Source: Azospirillum canadense (GTDB taxonomy: Bacteria; Pseudomonadota; Alphaproteobacteria; Azospirillales; Azospirillaceae). From it: a stretch of 64,000 nt of DNA. A model generated the notes under the pieces. It ran no database searches. It was not told the DNA's origin and worked only from the letters and a program-made list of their open reading frames with translations. The position numbers were made by a program, and so were the translations under genes. Shown in pieces: positions 1 to 8,483 of the stretch. Position 1 is the first letter of the stretch. Each line of letters starts with the position of its first letter. Location of the stretch: positions 508,501 to 572,500 of the forward strand of contig NZ_JAOQNG010000007.1 of NCBI RefSeq assembly GCF_025961225.1, written 5' to 3'.

Positions 1-844
1 CCGCCAGGGCCGCCACCCGGCCCACCCCGGTCAAGCCGCCGCAGACGGCGATGTCCGGTTGCAGCACGTCCATGCAACCGGCCTCCAGGAAGGGACGGAA
101 GGCGCGGGCGTCCGTGAAGGTCTCTCCACCGGCCAGCGCGGGCTTCATGTGGCCGGACAGCATGCGGTAGCCTTGCAGATCCCCCGGAACCGTGGGCTCC
201 TCCACCCAGAGCAGGCCGGCCTCCTCCATGCCCGACACGGCGGCCAGGGCGGCGCGCGGCGCGTAGGACTGGTTGAAGTCCAGCATCAGTGTGCCGTCCG
301 GCCCCATCAACCGCCGAATGGCGTTGGCGATGGCCGCATCGTCCGCCGGGGCGAAGCCGCTGCGCAGCTTGATCGCCTTGAAGCCCGCCCGGAGATACCC
401 CTCCACCTCGCGCTCGAACGTCCGGTAGGGATGGCCGCCGGGCTTGAAGAAGGGACCGCTGGCGTAGGCCGCGACGCGATCGCGGACGGCGCCGCCCAGC
501 AGCGTGCTGACCGGAATGCCGCGCAGGCGCGCCGTCAGGTCGTGCAGCGCCATGTCGACCGCGGCCACGGCCCCCATGGCGCCGCCGGCGGCCTCCCGCA
601 TCTCCTGCCAGAGCCGGCCGATCTGCTGGGGATCCTGCCCCAGCAGGCGTGGCGCCAAGCGCGAGGCGACGACGACGAAATCGGCCCCGGGCGTGTGCCA
701 GGCCTCGCCCCAGCCGGACAGGCCGTCGCGGCTCACGACCTCGACGAACAGGGTCTCCCGGCGGTCGAAAGACACCAGCGCGTTGCCGATGACTTCGGGC
801 AGCGGTGCGACCAGATGATGGAGACGGACGGCGGCGATGCTCAT
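1..844 (-). CDS. Enolase-superfamily sugar-acid dehydratase (mandelate racemase/muconate lactonizing type), 3' end outside window
   Basis: The first 281 residues are present; the C-terminus runs off the left edge. The enolase capping domain (about residues 1-120) is followed by a TIM barrel with the superfamily active-site pieces in order: IKLRSG (K159, R161), DFNQ (D189), VEEP (E216), GGE (E241) and QPD (D264). Members abstract the alpha proton of a carboxylate under Mg2+ and usually dehydrate an acid sugar. The usual second lysine of the KxK pair is arginine here, which occurs in several dehydratase subgroups, so the substrate cannot be named. The start ATG overlaps the stop of the upstream permease gene (ATGA), so the two are surely cotranscribed and the permease probably imports the substrate. 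Confidence 0.85.
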   Translation of the reverse strand, partial: MSIAAVRLHHLVAPLPEVIGNALVSFDRRETLFVEVVSRDGLSGWGEAWHTPGADFVVVASRLAPRLLGQDPQQIGRLWQEMREAAGGAMGAVAAVDMALHDLTARLRGIPVSTLLGGAVRDRVAAYASGPFFKPGGHPYRTFEREVEGYLRAGFKAIKLRSGFAPADDAAIANAIRRLMGPDGTLMLDFNQSYAPRAALAAVSGMEEAGLLWVEEPTVPGDLQGYRMLSGHMKPALAGGETFTDARAFRPFLEAGCMDVLQPDIAVCGGLTGVGRVAALA

Positions 845-2175
845 GCCTTGCTTTCCTGTGCGCTTTCCTGTGCGGGATGGGACGTAGGGACGATGCCGCC
901 GCGCATCACATCGCGCATGAGATGGCCGAGCAGCAGGATCGCGCAGGCCGTCAGCGCCATGGCGCCGGCAAGAACCAGCTGCGCCCCGCTGAAGCTGCCG
1001 GTCGCGTCCCGCACCCAGCCGATGATGGTGGGACCGAAGAAACCGCCCGTGCTGCCGACGGAATTGATCAGCGCGATGCCGGCCGCGGCGGCGGTGCCGG
1101 TCAGCATGGTCGTCGGGAAGATCCAGATGTTGGGCGATGCGCCCCCGATGCCGGCTGCCCCGATGGTCAATCCGACCAGCCCGACCAGCGGGTTGCTGCT
1201 CAGGGCGGCAAGGACGAAGCCGGCCGCGCTGACCAGAAAGGGCCCGGCCGCGTGCCAGACGCGCTCGCCGGTCCGGTCGGCGTGGCGGCCCACCAGCACC
1301 ATGGCCAGCGCCATGAAGGCGGAGGGAATGGCGGCGACGAAGCCCGTCTGCACGGTGGTGAGGCCGAACGCCTTGACGAACTGCGGCATCCAGATGGCGA
1401 TGCCCGTCGTGCCCATGACAAGGCCGACCGCGATCAGGCACATCAGCAGCACGCGGGGATCCCGGACAGCACGGGACACGGTGAAGCGCTCCGTCGTCTC
1501 CTGCGCCGCGCGTTCGGCGGTCAGCCGGGCGGACAGCCAGCGGCGCTCGTCGTCGGCCAGGAAACCGGCCTTCTCGGGCGAGGACGGCAGGCAGAGGGCG
1601 ACGACGACGCCCATGATGACCGCGGGCGTGGCTTCCAGGATGAACATCCACTGCCAGCCGGCCATGCCGTGCCAGCCGTTCAGATGCTCGATGATCAGGC
1701 CCGAAATGGGGGCGCCGATGACCGACGACAGCGGCACGGCGATGTTGAACGTCCCGAACATGCGGGCGCGGTATTCCCGCGGGAACCACAGGGTCATGTA
1801 GAAGATCATGCCCGGAAAGAAGCCGGCCTCCGCAGCGCCCAGCAGGATGCGCACGGCATAGAAGCTGCCGGGGCTCCAGACGAAGGCCGTCGCCGCCGAG
1901 AGCAACCCCCAGGTGATCAGGATCCGCGCGATCCAGAGCCGCGCGCCATAGCGCACGAGGAGCAGGTTGCTCGGAACCTCGCACAGCACGTAGCCGAGGA
2001 AGAAGATGCCGGCGCCGAAGCCGAAGGCCGACGCCGAGAAGCCCAGGTCCTGGTTCATGGTCAACGCGGCAAAGCCGATGTTCACCCGGTCCAGGAAGGC
2101 CGCGAAATAGCAGACCATCAGAATCGGCAGGATGCGCCATCCCACCCTGGCGATGACGTCGGATCGCTCGTTCAT
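841..2175 (-). CDS. MFS transporter, anion:cation symporter (ACS) family
   Basis: This is a 444-residue inner-membrane permease with about 12 hydrophobic segments. The N-terminal motif YFAAFLDRVNIGFA and the loop pattern match the ACS family (galactonate, glucarate, tartrate and phthalate transporters). I chose the ATG at 2175 because GGAGGAAA lies just upstream; an ATG further out at 2247 would add a non-conserved tail and run into the operator region. The stop overlaps the start of the enolase-superfamily gene by four bases. The likely role is proton- or sodium-coupled uptake of the acid sugar or hydroxy acid that the enzyme dehydrates. The substrate is inferred only from this pairing. Confidence 0.88.
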   Translation of the reverse strand: MNERSDVIARVGWRILPILMVCYFAAFLDRVNIGFAALTMNQDLGFSASAFGFGAGIFFLGYVLCEVPSNLLLVRYGARLWIARILITWGLLSAATAFVWSPGSFYAVRILLGAAEAGFFPGMIFYMTLWFPREYRARMFGTFNIAVPLSSVIGAPISGLIIEHLNGWHGMAGWQWMFILEATPAVIMGVVVALCLPSSPEKAGFLADDERRWLSARLTAERAAQETTERFTVSRAVRDPRVLLMCLIAVGLVMGTTGIAIWMPQFVKAFGLTTVQTGFVAAIPSAFMALAMVLVGRHADRTGERVWHAAGPFLVSAAGFVLAALSSNPLVGLVGLTIGAAGIGGASPNIWIFPTTMLTGTAAAAGIALINSVGSTGGFFGPTIIGWVRDATGSFSGAQLVLAGAMALTACAILLLGHLMRDVMRGGIVPTSHPAQESAQESKA

Positions 2176-2246
2176 CTTGGTTTCCTCCGAAATGCGCGGA
2201 CTCCGCCACGCTTGTTCCGATGCCCGAGAGTGTCCATTCATTGACA

Positions 2247-2257
2247 TTGATAATCAA
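2247..2257. promoter_or_regulatory. Perfect 11-bp palindrome TTGAT-A-ATCAA between divergent MFS and LysR genes
   Basis: TTGATAATCAA lies in the 136-bp gap between the divergent starts at 2175 and 2312, inside an AT-rich patch that stands out from the GC-rich surroundings. LysR regulators typically bind partly palindromic sites in exactly this position. The role as the operator of the adjacent LysR protein is inferred. Confidence 0.5.
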
Positions 2258-2311
2258 ATTGGATGTACTGAACATCTGACATTGAAAATTCTGATATGCG
2301 GAAAGACTGAT

Positions 2312-3208
2312 ATGCGGATCACGATCGCGCAGCTGGAGGCCTTCTTCTGGACCGCCCAGCTGGGCTCCGCACAACGCGCGGCCGAGCACCTCAACCTGGC
2401 CCAGCCCACGCTGTCGCTGCGCCTGAAGGATCTGCGGGACGCCGTGGGCACCGACGTGCTGGAACGGACGGGTCGCGGCCTGCGGCTGACCCCGGAGGGC
2501 CGCCTGCTTCTGCCGCGGGTGTCCGCGATCATGACCGAGCTGCGGGCCATCGGCGGACAGGACGAATCCCGGACCATCGCGGGCCGCGTCCGGGTCGGCT
2601 TGGCCGAGGGGTTTGCCGTCACATGCCTCTCACCGCTGCTGGCCGGGCTTTTGGAGGATCATCCGGCGCTGCAGCCGGAATGGGTGGTGTCCACCAGCAC
2701 CACATTGGAAGACGCCCTTCTGCGCGACGCGTTGGACGTAGCGGTGCTGCTCAACCCAATCGGAGACGAGCAGCTTCATCTCCAGCCGCTCGGCGCGCAG
2801 CCGACGAGCTGGGTTGTTCCGTCGTCCTGGACATTGGCCGCTCCGCTGACGCCGCGGGACCTCTGGTCGCAGCCGATCTTCTCCAACCCTCCCCCCTCGG
2901 CCATGCACCGGCAGATCAGCGGCTGGTTCGCAACGGCGGGTCTCGTTCCCAGCCGTCTCAGCACCTGCACAAGCGTCGCCGTGATCGCGGAGCTGGTGGC
3001 CGGCGGGGTCGGCGCGGGGTTGCTTCCCATCCCCATGGCCAGGCGCTTCATCGCGCAGGGCCAGGTTCAACTGGTGACGGCCGATCCAAGGGTGGAGAAT
3101 GGCCGGCTTTTCATTTGCTATCGGACCGGCGTCAACGATCCCAAGGTGGCGGCGGTCGCGCGATCCATCGCCCGGGTGATGCAGCGGATCGATTACATCG
3201 ATACCTGA
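2312..3208 (+). CDS. LysR-family transcriptional regulator
   Basis: 298 residues, the normal length for LysR proteins. The N-terminal winged helix-turn-helix (residues 1-60) reads MRITIAQLEAFFW, then the recognition helix in LNLAQPTLSLRLKDLR, then TPEGRLLLPR. A periplasmic-binding-protein-like effector domain follows. The ATG at 2312 puts the helix-turn-helix at the standard distance from the N-terminus; longer in-frame starts only add unrelated sequence over the promoter. It is divergent from the MFS/dehydratase pair and most likely controls them in response to their substrate. Confidence 0.85.
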   Translation: MRITIAQLEAFFWTAQLGSAQRAAEHLNLAQPTLSLRLKDLRDAVGTDVLERTGRGLRLTPEGRLLLPRVSAIMTELRAIGGQDESRTIAGRVRVGLAEGFAVTCLSPLLAGLLEDHPALQPEWVVSTSTTLEDALLRDALDVAVLLNPIGDEQLHLQPLGAQPTSWVVPSSWTLAAPLTPRDLWSQPIFSNPPPSAMHRQISGWFATAGLVPSRLSTCTSVAVIAELVAGGVGAGLLPIPMARRFIAQGQVQLVTADPRVENGRLFICYRTGVNDPKVAAVARSIARVMQRIDYIDT

Positions 3209-3218
3209 CCAACGCCGC

Positions 3219-3344
3219 TTGCCGGGCGCCTTTGCGGGAATATTTCCCGCACGGGAGTTCGGCAAGGAGCATTTCATCAAGCGCGTCATTGACGAGGAGA
3301 CCAAGCGGGCGCCCCGTCCGTTCAACCGCCCGGCACCGCTGTAA
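3219..3344 (+). pseudogene. Possible 3' relic of a lost gene
   Basis: Between the LysR stop and the glutathione transferase start there is a frame ending at TAA 3342-3344. Its last residues (FGKEHFIKRVIDEETKR, then a proline-rich tail) look like real protein rather than intergenic translation. No start or upstream domain remains. It may be the tail of a deleted gene. I do not recognise the family, and chance coding appearance in GC-rich DNA is a real alternative. Confidence 0.25.
3233..3251 (+). terminator. Short hairpin downstream of LysR gene
   Basis: TGCGGGAA-TAT-TTCCCGCA is a perfect 8-bp stem with a 3-nt loop, 24 bases after the LysR stop. It has no clear T-run, so it is at best a weak or Rho-assisted terminator or an mRNA 3'-end stabiliser. 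Confidence 0.3.
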
Positions 3345-3367
3345 GCCACGCTTCTGGAGAGCGCATC

Positions 3368-4246
3368 ATGACCGATCATGTCGACTATACGCCGCCGAAA
3401 GTCTGGACCTGGGACAACGCCAGCGGCGGCCAGTTCGCCAACATCAACCGGCCGATCGCGGGCGCCACGCACGAGAAGGAGTTGCCCGTCGGCAAGCATC
3501 CGCTGCAGCTCTATTCGATGGGCACGCCGAACGGCCAGAAGGTCACCATCATGCTGGAGGAACTGCTGGAGCTGGGCCACACGGGCGCCGAATACGATGC
3601 CTGGCTGATCAGGATCGGCGATGGCGATCAGTTCGGCTCCGGCTTCGTCGAGATCAATCCCAATTCGAAGATCCCGGCATTGCTGGACCGCAGCGGCGCA
3701 ATGCCGATCCGCGTCTTCGAATCCGGCGCCATCCTCATGCATCTGGCGGAGAAGTTCGGCGCTTTCCTTCCCACGGAGCAACCCGCCCGCGCCGAAACGC
3801 TGTCCTGGCTTTTCTGGCAGATGGGGTCGGCGCCCTTCCTTGGCGGAGGCTTCGGCCATTTCTACGCCTATGCCCCGGCCAAGTTCGAATACCCGATCAA
3901 CCGCTATGCCATGGAAACCAAGCGCCAACTCGACGTGCTCGACCGCCGGTTGGCCGACAACGAATACATCGCCGGCAACGAGTACACGATCGCGGACATG
4001 GCCATCTGGCCCTGGTATGGCGGGTTGGTGCAGGGCTGGCTGTACGATGCGGCCGAATTCCTCTCCGTGCAGGACTACAAGAATGTCGTTCGTTGGGCCG
4101 AGCAGGTCTTCGCGCGGCCTGCTGTGGCGCGCGGCCGCAAGGTCAACCGCACCAGCGGCGCGCCGTCCAGTCAGCTTCACGAGCGCCATGACGCCGGCGA
4201 TTTCGACACCAAAACGCAAGACAAGATCGCCGGCGAACAGCCCTGA
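3368..4246 (+). CDS. yghU: YghU-type glutathione transferase / disulfide-bond oxidoreductase
   Basis: 292 residues, close to the 288 of E. coli YghU. The N-terminal extension before the thioredoxin fold (TPPKVWTWD, then FANINRPIAG) is diagnostic of the YghU/Nu-class group. The thioredoxin-like domain holds NSKIPAL and the ESGAI glutathione-binding motif. The helical domain carries FWQMGSAPFLGGGFGHFY and the YTIADMAIWPW signature. Family members reduce disulfides using two bound glutathiones and act in the cytosol. GGAG precedes the ATG. The gene stands alone and converges on the lactonase gene. A detoxification role is known for the family; a link to the neighbouring catabolic genes is not shown. 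Confidence 0.88.
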   Translation: MTDHVDYTPPKVWTWDNASGGQFANINRPIAGATHEKELPVGKHPLQLYSMGTPNGQKVTIMLEELLELGHTGAEYDAWLIRIGDGDQFGSGFVEINPNSKIPALLDRSGAMPIRVFESGAILMHLAEKFGAFLPTEQPARAETLSWLFWQMGSAPFLGGGFGHFYAYAPAKFEYPINRYAMETKRQLDVLDRRLADNEYIAGNEYTIADMAIWPWYGGLVQGWLYDAAEFLSVQDYKNVVRWAEQVFARPAVARGRKVNRTSGAPSSQLHERHDAGDFDTKTQDKIAGEQP

Positions 4247-4270
4247 GCTTGATCGGCCGGCGCCCCTTGA

Positions 4271-5215
4271 TCACCGGCAATAGACTAGGCGGAGCCCGGG
4301 GTCTGGCCAATCCATGGCGACGAGGCAACCGGTGCCGGACAACGTGATGTAGGCGGTCTTCCGGTCGGGGCCGCCGAACGCGATGTTGGTCGCCACCGGG
4401 TCGGGCAGCGGCACCTGACGCAGCAGCTGCCCGTTCGGCGAGACGACGGTGATGCAGCCGGAGATCAGCGTGGCGACACAGACATTGCCGTGGGCGTCCA
4501 CCGCCATGCTGTCGAAGCGCTGGTAGCCGGGCAGACCGCACACCAGACGCCCGCCGTGCGGCGACGGGAACGGGTGCCGCACGGCGCGCCCGGGCTCGGC
4601 GAGGTCGAACGCCCACAGCCGTCCGGTTTCCGTCTCCGAGACGTAGACGACTGCGCCGTCCGGCGACAGGCCGACGCCGTTCGGCGTCACCATCGGATAG
4701 GCGACCTCCACGATGCGCGAGCCATCGGCCAGCGCGTAGTAGAGCCCGCCGTGGTCGCGGTCGCGCGCGCGGTTCTTGCCGAAATCGGTGAAGTAGAAGC
4801 CGCCGTGCCGGTCGAAGACGATGTCGTTCGGACCGCACAGCGGGTGCTCCCCGCACCGGTCGTACAGCGTGGTCAGCGCGCCGGTGACGACGTCGAGCCG
4901 CTCGATCCGGCCGCTGGTGTAGTCCTTGTGCACCCCGGCGCGGGTGCGGGTGTAGCCGGCGATCGTCTGGAACAGAAAGCCGCCGTTGTTGCAGATGTAG
5001 ACGGCGCCGTCCGGCCCGACGGCCAAGCCGTTCGGCCCGCCGCCGGGCTGGGCGACCACATCGACGCTGCCATCGGGATTGACGCGGCTGACCGTCTCCC
5101 GCTGGATTTCGACGATCATGACGGACCCGTCCTCCTGGACCACCGGCCCTTCCGGGAACAGCAGCCCGCTCGCAACGACGCGGATCTCCGGCTCCTGATT
5201 CGATGGCGCCGTCAT
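4271..5215 (-). CDS. SMP-30/gluconolactonase/LRE-family lactonase
   Basis: 314 residues forming a six-bladed beta-propeller. The metal-binding positions of the family are visible: E in LFPEGP, N in PNGLAV, N in GPNDIVF and D in LSPDG. Members hydrolyse sugar or hydroxy-acid lactones with a bound divalent metal. It is the last gene of a long minus-strand operon, and its ATG overlaps the stop of the binding-protein gene (ATGA). With the COG3618 hydrolase, SDR enzymes and FAH hydrolase upstream, it probably opens a lactone produced by one of the dehydrogenases. No signal peptide is seen, so it is cytosolic. Confidence 0.85.
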   Translation of the reverse strand: MTAPSNQEPEIRVVASGLLFPEGPVVQEDGSVMIVEIQRETVSRVNPDGSVDVVAQPGGGPNGLAVGPDGAVYICNNGGFLFQTIAGYTRTRAGVHKDYTSGRIERLDVVTGALTTLYDRCGEHPLCGPNDIVFDRHGGFYFTDFGKNRARDRDHGGLYYALADGSRIVEVAYPMVTPNGVGLSPDGAVVYVSETETGRLWAFDLAEPGRAVRHPFPSPHGGRLVCGLPGYQRFDSMAVDAHGNVCVATLISGCITVVSPNGQLLRQVPLPDPVATNIAFGGPDRKTAYITLSGTGCLVAMDWPDPGLRLVYCR

Positions 5216-6249
5216 GGCTTGGCGACCTTCTGCGCGACCGCCTGGACGAAGCGGTTGTCGAAGGTGGCGGACAGGTCGATCTTGGCCGACGCCACGTTGG
5301 GATCGAACGCCGCCAGCACGTCGAAGACCCGCTTGGCGGCGTCGAGGGTCATCACCCCGTCGGTCGACAGGCAGCGGCCGAGCTTGGAGTACGCCTTCAC
5401 GAACAGCGCCTTGTCGCTGACGAAATAGTCGGGCGGCACGCTGGCGGAGACATCCTCGGGCGTCGCCTGCACCATCCAGCGTTCGGCGCGGACGATGGCG
5501 TTCGCCATCGCCTGCACGGTGTTGGGATTCTTCTCGACGAACGACCGGGTGGCGTAGACGCTGGCCTCGGTGTAGTCGCCGCCGAACGCCGCACGGTTGC
5601 CGTCCTCGCTGCGCATCTCCGCCAGCGCGAACAGGTCGCCGCTGTCCTCCAGCATGGTGGCGACCGGGTCGTTGATCATCAGCGCGTCGATCTGGCCGGC
5701 GCGCGCCGCCGCGACGGCGCCGGACGAGGCCCCGACGCCGATGATCGACACGTCCTTCGACGACAGGCCCGCCTTTGACAGCAGATAGTTCACCACCATG
5801 TGGAAGCTCGACCCCGGGGCGCTGACGCCGACGCGCTTCCCCCTAAGGTCAGCGACCGACGCGATGGTTTCCTTGCCGGCCTTGGTCGTTCCGAACACCA
5901 AATCAGGGCAGTTGGCCTGCACCGCAAAGGACACCAGATTCTGCCCCTTGGCGGCCATCGTGATGGTGTTGGAATAGGCGCCGGCGACGATGTCCGCGCT
6001 GCCGCCCAGCAGCGCCTCAAGCGCCTTGGAGCCGCCGGAGAACACCCCGATCTTGACGTCCAGCCCCTCGTCCTTGAAGTAGCCGCGCTGGCTGGCGATC
6101 ATGAACGGCAGGTAGGGGAAGCCCAGGCCGGCCGCGGCCAGATGGATCTCCGTCTTCTCCAGCGCCCCGCGCGCGTTCGCGGTTCCCGCGCCGGCGCCGG
6201 CGATCAGCGCCGCCACGCAGACGGACAGAATGGCTGTGCGCATCCTCAT
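5212..6249 (-). CDS. ABC transporter substrate-binding protein, NMT1/TauA-SsuA type (paralog 1 of 3)
   Basis: 345 residues with an N-terminal signal peptide ending near TANA, for periplasmic export. The ATG at 6249 is preceded by GGGGGAGGAACC, a strong ribosome site. The mature part is a type II periplasmic binding protein with YFKDEGLDV, FSGGSKALEALLGGSADIVAG and GVSAPGSS. It is clearly paralogous to the proteins encoded at 7369-8412 and 12547-13569, with the same motifs in the same order. Only one permease and ATPase set (10915-12550) is nearby, so the three binding proteins may share it. The ligand is probably a small organic acid; this is inferred. Confidence 0.85.
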   Translation of the reverse strand: MRMRTAILSVCVAALIAGAGAGTANARGALEKTEIHLAAAGLGFPYLPFMIASQRGYFKDEGLDVKIGVFSGGSKALEALLGGSADIVAGAYSNTITMAAKGQNLVSFAVQANCPDLVFGTTKAGKETIASVADLRGKRVGVSAPGSSFHMVVNYLLSKAGLSSKDVSIIGVGASSGAVAAARAGQIDALMINDPVATMLEDSGDLFALAEMRSEDGNRAAFGGDYTEASVYATRSFVEKNPNTVQAMANAIVRAERWMVQATPEDVSASVPPDYFVSDKALFVKAYSKLGRCLSTDGVMTLDAAKRVFDVLAAFDPNVASAKIDLSATFDNRFVQAVAQKVAKP

Positions 6250-6304
6250 CGGTTCCTCCCCCTGCCCTTCCGGGCTCTTGTTGTCGAACGATCCGCCGGG
6301 CAAC

Positions 6305-7342
6305 TCACGTCAGCTGGAGCCTGTAGACCCGGCGCGCGGTCTCGCGGAACAGGGCCGCCTTCTCGTCGTCCGAGGCGCCCCGGGCCAGGCGCTTGCAGGC
6401 GTTCCACATCACCACGTAGCTCTGCGAGCCCTTGTCGACCGGAAAATTGCTTTCGAACATGCAGCGGTCGGCGCCGAAGGCCTCGATGCAGGTTTCCACA
6501 TACGGCCTCCAAGCCGCGGCGACCTCCTCGGAATTCGGCGGCGCCGGCCGCTGCTCGAAGCCGAAGCCGTTGACCCGCATGGTCATGCCGCCCAGCTTCA
6601 CCACGACGTTGTCGCGCTTCGCCAGCTCGCGGATCGACGCTGCCCAGGTCGGGAAGATCGCCTCGCGCCGGCCGGCGTAGGCGCCCCGCCCGACCGGCCC
6701 GCCGGCGTGATCCAGGATGACCTGCGTTTCCGGCGCGGAATCCGCCAGCGCCGCCAACTCGCCGATCTGCGGGTGCAGGATCCAGGCGTCGAACGACAGC
6801 CCCAACCGGCCCAGGCGGGCGAAGCCGGCGCGGAAGGCCCGGTCCTCCATCAGCCGCGGCAGCGCCACGCTGCGCGGGTTGAGCAGCGAAAGATCGGCGT
6901 CCCACGCGGTGATGTGCCGGATGCCGCGGAAACGGTCGCCGCCCGCGCGGATGTGCGCCAGCAGCACCTCCTCCACCGCATCGCCCAGACGCAGGTCGGC
7001 GTGGCCGACGATGCCGGCGCAGGCCAGCGTTGGGCCATAGGTTCCGCTGGCCGCCATGGCGGCGATGCCGTTGATGAACTCGGTCTCGCCGACCGGCCGT
7101 AACGCCTCCGGCCCGGTGCGCCGGTACATCGCCTGGCATTGGATGAACACCGTGGCCAGGATTCGGTGGCCGGCGCTGGTGTCCTCCAGCAGCTCCGGAA
7201 GGAGATAGCGCGCCCCCGGCCGATCCCACAGGTGATGGTGCGGATCGATGATCGCCAGTTCCGGCTCCAGCACCGGCTCGCTGTGCAGCGCCAGCCAGTC
7301 CGGCCGCACCGGAAGATGGATGTCCGCCTTCGCCTCGCTCAT
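6305..7342 (-). CDS. COG3618 amidohydrolase-fold lactonase (TIM barrel)
   Basis: About 345 residues. The motif IDPHHHLWD near the N-terminus and MFESNFPVDKG near the C-terminus are signatures of the COG3618 branch of the amidohydrolase superfamily (L-fuconolactonase, L-rhamnono-lactonase, 4-sulfomuconolactonase and relatives). These enzymes open lactones of sugar acids or muconolactone-like compounds. The start at 7342 is preceded by a purine-rich stretch (GGGGAAAGG). An alternative ATG at 7372 overlaps the upstream stop (ATGA) and cannot be excluded. Together with the SMP-30 gene it makes two lactonase-type enzymes in one operon. Confidence 0.82.
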   Translation of the reverse strand: MSEAKADIHLPVRPDWLALHSEPVLEPELAIIDPHHHLWDRPGARYLLPELLEDTSAGHRILATVFIQCQAMYRRTGPEALRPVGETEFINGIAAMAASGTYGPTLACAGIVGHADLRLGDAVEEVLLAHIRAGGDRFRGIRHITAWDADLSLLNPRSVALPRLMEDRAFRAGFARLGRLGLSFDAWILHPQIGELAALADSAPETQVILDHAGGPVGRGAYAGRREAIFPTWAASIRELAKRDNVVVKLGGMTMRVNGFGFEQRPAPPNSEEVAAAWRPYVETCIEAFGADRCMFESNFPVDKGSQSYVVMWNACKRLARGASDDEKAALFRETARRVYRLQLT

Positions 7343-7368
7343 GGTCCTTTCCCCGTTTCCTGCCGCCG

Positions 7369-8412
7369 TCATTTCGGGCCGTATTTGCGGAGCGCGACGT
7401 CCACGAAGTCGTTGGTGTAGGTGCTGGCGAGATCGACGGAGGCCGTGCGCAGATCGGCTTCCGACGTCGCCATGATCTCGAAGACCTGCTTGGCGCCGTC
7501 CTCGGTCATCCGGCCGTCCGGCGACAGGCAGGAGCGGATGTTCTCGAAGCTGCGCGCGAAGGTTTCCGGCTCCGTCCCGACGAACTCCTTAGGCAGCGCG
7601 TCCACCACCTGCCGGGCGGTCGCGGTCTGCAGCCACTTGTTGGCGCGGACCACGGCGTTGGTCATCGCCTGGATGGTCTTCGGGTTCGCCTTAATGAAGT
7701 CGTCGGTGGCGTAGAGGCTGCCCTCCGGATAGGGGCCGCCGAAGGCGGCGACGCTGCCCTTGTCGGTGCGCATGTCCAGCAGCATCGTGGCGTCGCCGCC
7801 CGACACCAGAAGCGAGGCCAGCGGCTCGACGACGATCGTCGCGTCGATCTTGCCGTTCTTCACCGCGGCCACCGAACCGGCGGAATTCCCGACCGACACC
7901 GGCGTGTAGTCGGTGGGCGTCAGCCCGGCCTTGATCATCAGGTAGTTGAGGGACTGGTGCGTGGACGAACCGGGCGACGTGACGCCGATCTTCGCCCCCT
8001 TCAGATCCCTGATCGACGCGACGGTGGACCCCTTGCGCACCAGCAGCGAATAACCGGGGCAGCGCAGGTAATTGACGAAGGCACGCACCCTCTGCCCCTT
8101 CGCCGCCAAGGTGATCGTGTGGCCGTAGGACCCGATGCCGGCGTCGGCGCTGCCGCCCAGCACGGCCTGCATGGTCTTCACGCCGCTCTGGAAATTGGCG
8201 ATGCTGACGTCCAGCCCTTCGTCCTTGAAGTAGCCCTGCGCCTGCGCGATGTAGGGCGCCACATAGCTGACGACGGCCGCCGCCGCGCCAAGATGGAGGT
8301 TCGGACGCTCCGGCGCCTGTTGAGGAGTCTGCTGGGCAAGGGCGATGGACGGCATGACACTGGATGACATGACACTCAGGGCGAGCGTCAGCACGCGCGC
8401 TGCGCTTTTCAT
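7369..8412 (-). CDS. ABC transporter substrate-binding protein, NMT1/TauA-SsuA type (paralog 2 of 3)
   Basis: 347 residues with a signal peptide (hydrophobic core after MKSAARV, cleavage near ALA-QQ) and GGAGGAAACGCC before the ATG. The binding domain shows YFKDEGLDVSI, VKTMQAVLGGSADAGIGSYG and IGVTSPGSS. It is the most divergent of the three paralogous binding proteins: FSGGSKALEALLGGS of the others is replaced by FQSGVKTMQAVLGGS. This suggests a different ligand for a shared permease. It lies between the FAH-hydrolase gene and the lactonase gene. Confidence 0.85.
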   Translation of the reverse strand: MKSAARVLTLALSVMSSSVMPSIALAQQTPQQAPERPNLHLGAAAAVVSYVAPYIAQAQGYFKDEGLDVSIANFQSGVKTMQAVLGGSADAGIGSYGHTITLAAKGQRVRAFVNYLRCPGYSLLVRKGSTVASIRDLKGAKIGVTSPGSSTHQSLNYLMIKAGLTPTDYTPVSVGNSAGSVAAVKNGKIDATIVVEPLASLLVSGGDATMLLDMRTDKGSVAAFGGPYPEGSLYATDDFIKANPKTIQAMTNAVVRANKWLQTATARQVVDALPKEFVGTEPETFARSFENIRSCLSPDGRMTEDGAKQVFEIMATSEADLRTASVDLASTYTNDFVDVALRKYGPK

Positions 8413-8483
8413 GGCGTTTCCTCCGGTGTTCGCGGGGCTGCCGCACCCCGGCCGTGTGGCGGCGGGGCGCGGCCTCCGGCGGG

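Noticed and set aside
59..2244. Long plus-strand open frames opposite the dehydratase and MFS genes
   Set aside because: Translations are low-complexity, rich in R, A, G, H and P, and lie antisense to clear protein-coding genes; they are an effect of GC-rich codon use.
4247..4270. Terminator between the convergent yghU and lactonase genes
   Set aside because: Only weak partial dyads in a 24-bp gap, with no T-run on either strand.
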